Positions 56,959 to 64,000 of a stretch of DNA of 64,000 nucleotides are shown here, one piece after another. Each line of letters starts with the position of its first letter. Position 1 is the stretch's first letter. The position numbers were made by a program, and so were the translations under genes. Source of the stretch: Moniliella sp. 'wahieum' (taxonomy: Eukaryota; Basidiomycota; Moniliellomycetes; Moniliellales; Moniliellaceae); assembly GCA_003971905.1 (NCBI GenBank), contig RSEE01000021.1, forward strand, positions 124,001 to 188,000, written 5' to 3'. The notes under the pieces are model-generated. The model worked only from the letters and a program-made list of their open reading frames with translations, did not search any database and had not been told where the DNA came from.

Positions 56959-58039
56959 ATGCCCATCCTCACCAAGGCCGCCCTCTCTGCGTCGGCAGGC
57001 CGCCCCGCCCACGCCTATGCCCAATATTCTACCCCACCGCCCGCCCCTCCGTCCCACTCCTTGCCCGCCCCCACCCGCCCCCAACCCTCCACCCTCGCCA
57101 GCCACAGCCCCCCTCTCGGCGTCCTCTCGCTCAACGGCTCCACCTCCAACCACGACGATGTGCCACCGCTGCCGCCACCGCCGCCCCTCGGCTGCGCTGT
57201 TTCCAGCCCGTCCCCTTCCTCCTCCCTCACGCCTCACACCACCCACAGCAACAGTCTTAACCCACCCTCTGCCTCCCATGATTCTTCCAAGTCCTTGCCG
57301 ACACCGCCCTACATATTCGATGCGCCGCCGAGCAACTCGATGGCCTCCCTGATCCAGCCCGCTCGTGCCTTTTCCGGCCCCACAGCATGTCTACGCCACC
57401 ACTGCTGACCCCGTCTCCCCCCGGTCCCGGCGCCTTAGGCTCCCGGGTGTCCCCCAACCCGATCGGCCTATCTCCCCAACATGCGCGCAGCCCCCACAGC
57501 GTCATGCTTGAATTCGTCGGCCGGGCCTGATACGCGGCCTGGTACGCAATTCCCTAATTGTGCATGAGCTCGAGGCCAGTTTCCCTTCTTACAATCATAT
57601 CGACGTTCGTCGCTGGGTTTGCAAGCCACTCAAAAGCCTTGGCCCTGGACGACATGTGCTACAAATCTCGGACCAACTTGGTAACCCGCTTGCCACGCTC
57701 ACCCGCGACATGCGACGGAAGAAATGGGAGTGTAGGCCGAGCGTTGGACCCGCAAGCCGAGAGCTGCTCGGTCTCCCCAACATCAGCAGTCCCTCCGTCT
57801 CCTCGGGCAGCAGCAACGCGTCCCTCACCTCGGTTGCCAAACCCAGTGTCCGATCTACTCCGTCCTCCGAACCAACCCACAACTCGGGCACGCTTCTGTT
57901 TTCGGCTCAGTTCCACCCGCCTCACCCTGGCCAACCGCCGCTCGTGCACCTTCCCACAAATTATGCAGGGAACAGAGAAAGGGCCGCATTAGCTCCCGCG
58001 GTGGACACGTTATTCATCGTTCCGAGCCAGAGAGTTTGA
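56959..58039 (+). CDS. Pro/Ser-rich protein with conserved-looking core, unknown
   Basis: Not recognised. ATG at 56959 starts 'MPILTKAALSASAGRPAHAY' and a Pro/Ser/His-rich region of about 150 residues. Frame changes near 57380 and 57525 lead to 'RVSPNPIGLSPQHARSPHS' and 'VMLEFVGRA', then a better-ordered segment: 'LIRGLVRNSLIVHELEASF', 'VRRWVCKPLKSLGPGRHVLQ', 'ISDQLGNPLATLTRDMRRKK'. The tail is again Ser/Pro-rich and stops at 58039. The ordered part alternates short polar and hydrophobic stretches like a beta-rich domain, but I cannot match it to a family. One of its ends may use an intron not resolved here. Confidence 0.5.
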
Positions 58040-59177
58040 CCAAGTGGAACGTCACCACAACGTGGGGTCGGGTTTTGGTCAAAGTACACCGGCCCATTGG
58101 CGTCCGCACCCTGGCTAACGTACATGGTACCGTATACATCTTATGTAGTGTGTGATAAGCGTGTAGGATGCGAGAGCGACGCCACCATTCCTGTTTGCTA
58201 GTCGCGCCTTTCGTCGATACCTTTTTGGCTTCCATGCTGGCCATTGCGGGCCTGGAGGAAGCAGTATTGGAACAGCCACCATCTGCCTACTAGTCTCTCT
58301 GTCTGCTTTGTTTGCTTTTGTTCTTCTTTCCTCGTTCGCCTGACAGCAAACAAGTTGCCATCACACCCCATCTCACGGATCGAATCTCCCTCTCGTTCTC
58401 CATACCCCCTTTACCGTCTCTGATCCCCCTCTACTCTCAGTTAGTGACGAACGAAGTGCATGTACAATAGCGTGGAAACACGCATTTCGGATGACGACAC
58501 GGTTTGAATTGGTTGTTTGTAGAGCGATGCTGTAGAAGGAAAACGGCTCAACAGGACACGGATCAAGCTGTTAAAAACGGGATCAAGTAGTAGCGCGCGT
58601 TAATTGGGCCAAATTGGGTCGAGCCGGATGGAACAAAGGAAATGCAACTAATGGATCCATCGCGATCCACAGGAAAACGGATGGCATGACCGACGCCACC
58701 CCGGGCCAATCATCTTCTCCAGGCTCGCCACCTCACTTGAGCTGGAGAACCAAACCAAGGGGTGACACGAATGCAGAGCACGTACGTAGGGCCAAAGGTC
58801 GTAAAAGTCGTAATCGCCGTGACGTGAAGAAGCGGTCGTATAATAATAGTTGTCGTGTTGGTTGGGTATATACGAAAAAGAGGGTCGGACACACGCAGTC
58901 GCACGTGGAGATAAACCATCCAACGGCACAAGGCGAAGAGCCAGGAAAAAAAAAAGCAAAAGCAGAACAGAACAGAACAGAATGGTGTAAGCGGTAGGCA
59001 AGACCAAACCACTAAGCCAAAACAAGGCAACCCGCCGCCGTTGAAAGTGTGCACGTGTGAGGAAGAAAGGAAGGAAAAGGAGGGAGAGGGAGAAGGGAAG
59101 GGAAGGAGATGGCAACTGCTTCTACCTCAAGCAATGTGCATGCATGCCTTGAGGCTTTGAGAGGAAGAGGGGCCTAC
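58040..59177. other. Intergenic region between convergent genes
   Basis: It probably holds the last small exon and 3' UTR of IF1 near its right edge. AT-moderate DNA follows. No other gene was identified; the 127-codon plus-strand frame at 58614 lacks protein features. Confidence 0.5.
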
Positions 59178-59508
59178 CTTTTCGATTTCCTTCTTGTGAG
59201 CCTCGATTTTCTCTTGTCTGTTGAACGCCACAGTCAGAGAACTGCTCAGCAAGGAGGGAAGAAGGGAAGAAGGGAAGAAGGGAAGAAGGAAGAAGGGAGG
59301 GAGAGATGATGATACGCACACTTCTTGAGCTTCTCCCCTCCTGAGATTGGACATAAAACGTTTCCTCTCCCTGTTCGCGGTTCTTGAACGAAGTGGACGA
59401 CGCGGTGGCCCCAGCCGACGGCGACGTGGTCGGGCCCGAGACAAAGCGCACGTGAGCCAAACGCGGGGCGGCAGAGAGAAGCGAGCGTCGAGCGGGTGCA
59501 GCGAGCAT
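59178..59508 (-). CDS. Mitochondrial ATP synthase inhibitor IF1
   Basis: IF1 binds F1-ATPase and blocks ATP hydrolysis when the membrane potential falls. Exon 1 (59322-59508) encodes a mitochondrial presequence from ATG at 59508 ('MLAAPARRSLLSAAPRLAHV', rich in Arg, Ala and Ser with no acidic residue), then a Ser/Thr linker and the inhibitory segment 'SFKNREQGEETFYVQSQEG'. Exon 2 (59178-59217) gives 'KQEKIEAHKKEIEK' across an intron at 59218-59320 (103 bases), a coiled-coil dimerisation part. One G is missing in the run after 'QEG'; restoring one base puts the exon end in frame with exon 2. The last exon after the donor at 59177 is not resolved; a candidate begins near 59125. Short length and the spacing of the inhibitory and coiled-coil parts match fungal IF1. 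Confidence 0.83.
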
Positions 59509-60548
59509 GGCGTACAGCAAGGTAGAGGTGGTAGTTGGCGAGAGGACGATCAGAGGGTGGTGGGGGGACGGGAGCTTGGTGATGGGAGGAAACAGCGGCG
59601 GCAACAGGCAGGGGTGGGGGTGGGGGTCAAGACACGGTGAGTGACTCAAGATTCAGGGGATGAATCGCAATATAGGAGACTGACTGCACGTGCACGGCCC
59701 ACCCCACTTTTTGCACTGCCGCGTGCCGCCAGCTTCACGCTTCACGCGTCAAGCCGCCCCCCCCCCACACGCCGCAGGTGGCAGCAGGGGGCAGCCACAT
59801 CCATGTTCAGAACCTTGCGGCCCATTGCGCCTGGTGGGATGGGAAAAACATATATAAGTGGTGTGTGTGGCCACATAACACAAGGCAGATGCATGTGCAA
59901 GTTTTCTGGCGGTGCCGCGGTGCTTTTGGTTCCGAGGTCACCCACTGGTCTGTAGCCCACCGCTCGGATTAGCATCGTGTCCCTGTTCCGTATAGTCAGT
60001 CCACCCTTTCCCCCGTCCCACGGAGAGGATTATTAAAAGGAGGTTCGGCATTAAGGTTTGAAAGGCTGCGGAGAGGTCTTGACATGCTTTCTCGTCGCCG
60101 GCGGTCACCTGACCTCTTGTAAATATGTGTGGCAGATTGGTATGTTCATGAGAGATGAGAGATGAGAGATGAGATATGAGACCGCGAGTACTGATGTCGC
60201 CCTTGCAGTTTCGAGGGTGATGCAGTCGCACTATAGAGTGTTGGTGGTTGCGCCAAACTACAAACTACCCAACCACACTTCCAGAGGGACAACCAGCAGC
60301 CAGGCGTCAGCACGTATTCTGTACGCACCCCCCGATCGCCATTGAAAACAGACGTGACATACCCACGTGAGCACCTGTGCGTGCGGCCACACCTTGCCAT
60401 CCCTTCTACCTCATCGACACGAGCTTGGATACGATACGTCTACTGATGCACTATCCGACGAGAATGTAGACGTTGAAAATATAGGCATGCAAGAATACCA
60501 ACAGCGGCATGATGGGGTAGAACATCACAGCGCGGAAGACACAACAAA
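59509..60548. other. IF1 promoter and intergenic region
   Basis: A C-run at 59757-59767 and 'acatatataagtgg' at 59848-59861 were noted. A short array of 'gagatga' occurs at 60152-60176. No gene was found. Confidence 0.5.
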
Positions 60549-62774
60549 TCATGAATAGGACTTACAGGACCGTGCAGGGTGATCCGTAGTGCCCCCCAGG
60601 CAGACCTGGACTGTCCGTGGGCCACACGACTTAGTCACCGCAGCGAACTGGGAAGAAGAACGGAACTTAGCGCCGTCATGTAGAAGAAGAAGGGGATGGG
60701 GAGCATTCCAACGGCAATAAAGCCAAGCAAAGAGCCTGCCCACTGGTTCCGCATGTGATGGTACATGGTGCGACAAACAATGGCACGGCCGAGGCGCAAA
60801 GCGAACGGAGCAGCCGTCTTGGCCGCCAAGGCGAGGCCGCATAGCTCGGGTAAACACCACCAGGTAGTTGTTGGCGCTCAAGTAGACACTGACGAAAGCA
60901 AATCCCAGAGTCATACCACCGCCAATGCAAGGGCCAGTCCAGTGAACAAACGGCATGCTGGTCCAGGCCAAATGAAAGACCACAGGGAAGGAAGAATGAC
61001 CGCGCCAATCATCATTAGCGGTAACGATCCTCGGGGGTATTTCCCACTTGCGCCCCTTGGCCAAACGCTTGGCAGCACGGCGTTGTACATAGGCTCGTTC
61101 CATAAGATGACAAATGTCAGCGCCAACAGAATACCCAGACATGGCCATTGAAGGCGGTTCCCGTCAAGCCTTCACTGAAGTTGTGACCCTCAAGGAAAAT
61201 GATCGGGAAGGCAAAGAAGAGGAGGTAAAGCAGGGCTGTACACGAGAAAAAGTGTCAGTACCACCTTTTCAGGCAAAGACATGATGAAGCGGGTGATGGC
61301 GAACGAGCCGGCCATGGCACCAAGAGGCATAAGACTGGAAACCAAACTCCATTGGGACGCGCTTGGGGGTCGAGGGGAGCCGGGTTTCAGCGGGTCGTAG
61401 TGGGGATCTCAAGCATACAGTAGATAGGCAAAGTAAAGAGAGAGAGAGTGAGGATCGGTCCTTGACAAGCATCTCAAACGGACGGAAAAGGGGATAACCA
61501 TTGTCTTGGTGAAATGAGCTCGGTACGTTCCATCGCGAGTCTGGTATCGATCGTCACCAGTCTTTTTTACGCAACTTCCTGGCCCGGGCCTTAAGGATGG
61601 CCGAGCCAAGGGTTTTCAGGAACAATGGTCATGATAACAAGCATGATAAATGTGTAGGCAAAGAGAGTCCAATAAATCCAGCGCCAACCCTTGTAAATGG
61701 ATGTACCCGTGGCGATCCAGCCACCGATGAGAGGTCCCATGGCCGGCCCAAGGACACACTGGAAAAGATGGCCATGGGAATACCTTTTTCCTCGACCTTC
61801 CAGATATCCGACAGGGTACCACCCACATTCGTCATGGGTGCCGACGCGGCCAAGCCGGCAATCATGCGGCAAGCCAAAAGCGTAGCCAGATTTTGGGAAA
61901 TTGCGCATGGGAACGTGAAGACTGAGATCAGATATGAGTTATGTGACAGCGTCAGCAAGCAACCCCAGCGCGACCATACTGTTGGAATACGTACGCCTAG
62001 AGGATACCAGTAGCCAGGTAAACGGGGCGACGACCGATAAACTCAGAAAGGGGAGCGAAAAGCATGGGTCCAAACCCAAAGCCAGCAACGAAGAGAGTAA
62101 TAGAGAGGTTGGACGATACCCTGGCCACGTGCAAATTGGCAGCAGCACCCTCAAGGTCGCCAGTGGGCATGGAAGACCCAATGGCCATGCAAAAGCACAG
62201 TGCCGATGTGAAAGAAGTAATTGCCCTGTCAGAGATTGTGTCAGTGTTGGCCGCTGGGTAAAAAGGATGAGAGTAGGATGTGTACGGACCATTTTTTAGG
62301 GTGCCGGAAGTTACGAGGGTTGTCAGGATCATTCGGACCAAACTCGACCAGAAAAGGGTCCTGCTTCTCATCCTCAGCTGTACGAGAGACGGCTTGGAGA
62401 TCGTATTCATCAACCAGAGCACCCTCGGCGTCATTTACTTCCGGTTCTTCATTGGACAGAGCATCATCGTGCGAGTAAATCCTAGTGGCAGGTTCGGGCA
62501 AGTGCGATGTGTCACGCCTTGACACGCGCGAACCGATGGGAGCAGGAGTCATGCCAAAGTCATCGGGCGAGGTGAATGTGGGAGGCTCCAGAGCTCGGTT
62601 CTCAAAGGAATGGTCAGCCTGAGGACGAGACTCGCGCATTTCGTTTACTGGTGCATTTTCCGCCTTTTCGTTGACACGATGAGGGTCAGCAGCAGTAGTT
62701 GATTCAGAGGCGGAGGTAGCGCTGTTGTTGTCTGCCGTTTCAGCAGACCCAGTATTGCGGCCCACGGAGACCAT
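60549..62774 (-). CDS. Major facilitator transporter, DHA1 family (Tpo1/Flu1-like)
   Basis: Twelve-helix proton antiporter of the DHA1 group, which exports polyamines or drugs in yeasts; the substrate here is unknown. From ATG at 62774 comes a hydrophilic N-terminus of about 165 residues ending in the DHA1 signature 'DPFLVEFGPNDPDNPRNF'. The intron 62226-62289 (64 bases) joins in frame to 'WAITSFTSALCFCMAIGSS'. Helices follow, with motif A at 'APLSEFIGRRPVYLATGIL', then 'LACRMIAGLAASAPMTNVGG' and 'GPAMGPLIGGWIATG', then 'MLVIMTIVPENPW'. The C-terminal half includes 'WTGPCIGGGMTLGFAFVSVY' and 'GMLPIPFFFY', closing with 'GAKFRSSSQFAAVTK'. An in-frame TAG at the exon end near 62000 and several later frame breaks are probably base errors. 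More introns exist (donor near 61994). Confidence 0.8.
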
Positions 62775-64000
62775 GATCGATGGATAAGATGTGGGATCAA
62801 TGGATCTCTGGCCTCAAGGCGGGTGCGAATCGCTCGGTTCTCGTTCAACGGCCACGAGTACGTGGCTGGACAATGGGACAAAGGGGGTTGGGCAATCGTG
62901 AGAGTAGCGAAAGGAAACGAGAGCAAAGAATGAGCAAAGAGAACCGACGGTTTATATACTGACTGGAAGATGTGTATTGATCGGGCGATATATGAACACC
63001 GTTTATGCAGGTCGCTCTCGACATTGGTTTTCGATGTCTTCTGTATCAAATGTGACGTCACAAATGCGATGCATGACTGGCTGGCGGTTGGGGCACTGGG
63101 CGCGCTGATGCGACAGCAACAGGCAACAGCGCCATCGCCTGCATCAGCACAAGGCGTTACCTGGTGCATGAGACACGGTGCTACGCGTTGTACACATTTG
63201 ATCCATGATTAGATTATGTGGTCCTGTCTTGGCGTCAGCTTCGGGATCTAAGCGTCGCATCTTGCCTGCTTAAATCTTAAAGTTCTCTTGAAGGTTCGGC
63301 TTCAAGGCTGAACTTCAGCCTCAGCTTCCGTCCGCCTCCAGGGTTCCCTCTGCTGTGATTAATGATTGGGCATTATGCACTTGCACATTATGTTGTTTGG
63401 AACGAAGCAGGGCAGCAAGAGTACCTACTGATGATGGAGATGATGAGACCTGTGGACCTCGAGGGTAATGCAATCGCACTGGTGTGGTGGTGGCCTAACC
63501 CAAGTCAGCACCGCCTACAGATGAGGAACATCAAGCAGTCATCATGCATCAGTCGCTGCCATGAGGCCTGGGGTCTATAGGCTGCTGCTGCTAAGGTGAC
63601 GCCGGTGACGGGTGACGGATTGCTTGACATGATGCATGATGTATGATGGGACGTGCGACGGCTTGGGGCCGCGTGTTGCGATGCATGGTGTGTAGTATGG
63701 TGGCGCACCCTGGTCCCTACGGTGGCCAGTGCGTGCGAGCTTCATGGAGCTGATAACTGGATTACTCATTACCCAGTACTCATTGCCTCTGCAGGTATGC
63801 AACTCTCAGAACGAGTTTCTGATGGTCATCCGGTCATCGGTCCTCATCGGTCATTAATCATCGACCACCTAACGTCTAACATCGATCAAAGAAGCCACAG
63901 CTGATGGCCTCATAGATCAGCTGGGACGCCGGCTGTCCGGGTGCCTCCTTTGTATGACCGGATGACCCTGGTCCATCCTGTTTGTCTCGATCGCACGTTG
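62775..64000. other. Intergenic region at window end
   Basis: MFS promoter, then non-coding DNA. 'cttcaaggctgaacttcagcctcagcttc' lies at 63300. The open frames are short and unremarkable; no gene was found to the end. Confidence 0.5.

Overview
The window is nuclear DNA from a fungus. Genes carry short GT-AG introns (53-131 bases where resolved), there is a Pol III tRNA with a T-run terminator, and the gene set is fungal: a Hook adaptor, a Pob1/Boi-type SH3-SAM-PH protein, a Vip1-type RRM protein, a Fcy2-type permease and an Asl1-like GH128 glucanase. Long intergenic regions with short GC-rich tandem repeats, together with the gene content, suggest a basidiomycete, perhaps a smut-type (Ustilaginomycotina) fungus. 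That placement is inference and no marker in the window proves it.

Layout. Positions 1-3950: 3' part of OXR1 (TLDc domain, +), RPS3 (+) and an ETFRF1/LYRM5-type LYR protein (-). 4178-5483: coding-like DNA I could not assign. 6170-9879: a C2H2 zinc-finger factor (+) and a secreted GH128 glucanase (-). 12233-15678: Hook adaptor (-). 17264-20884: a roughly 1200-residue repeat-rich disordered protein (+). 21507-25230: Vip1 (-) and a wax-synthase/MBOAT-like membrane acyltransferase (-). 25231-35132: a gene-poor, repeat-bearing island with one unrecognised spliced gene (31790-33587). 35133-40757: a small secreted protein (+) and a purine-cytosine permease (+). 41697: an intron-containing tRNA. 42521-43784: an EI24/Rrt8-like membrane protein (-). 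45135-54984: an ArfGAP with a split PH domain (-) and a Pob1-like polarity protein (-). 56959-62774: an unrecognised Pro/Ser-rich protein (+), the mitochondrial ATPase inhibitor IF1 (-) and a DHA1-type MFS transporter (-).

Almost every long gene is broken by one- or two-base frame changes, often in or beside mononucleotide runs. Even RPS3, expected to be essential, carries two. The simplest reading is residual indel error in the assembly, so the genes are described as functional loci with disrupted reading frames, not as pseudogenes. Exon and stop positions beyond a frame break are approximate, and starts are given only where the sequence supports them.

The genes do not form an operon or a recognisable biosynthetic cluster. 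Three encode membrane-traffic or polarity factors (Hook, ArfGAP, Pob1) but they are separated by unrelated genes. The most novel material is the 28-34 kb island. A repeated 5' segment occurs twice, and a 33-base tandem repeat encoding an acidic Asp-Val-Gln-rich peptide follows both copies. This fits a lineage-specific gene or element family with one intact and one internally deleted copy.
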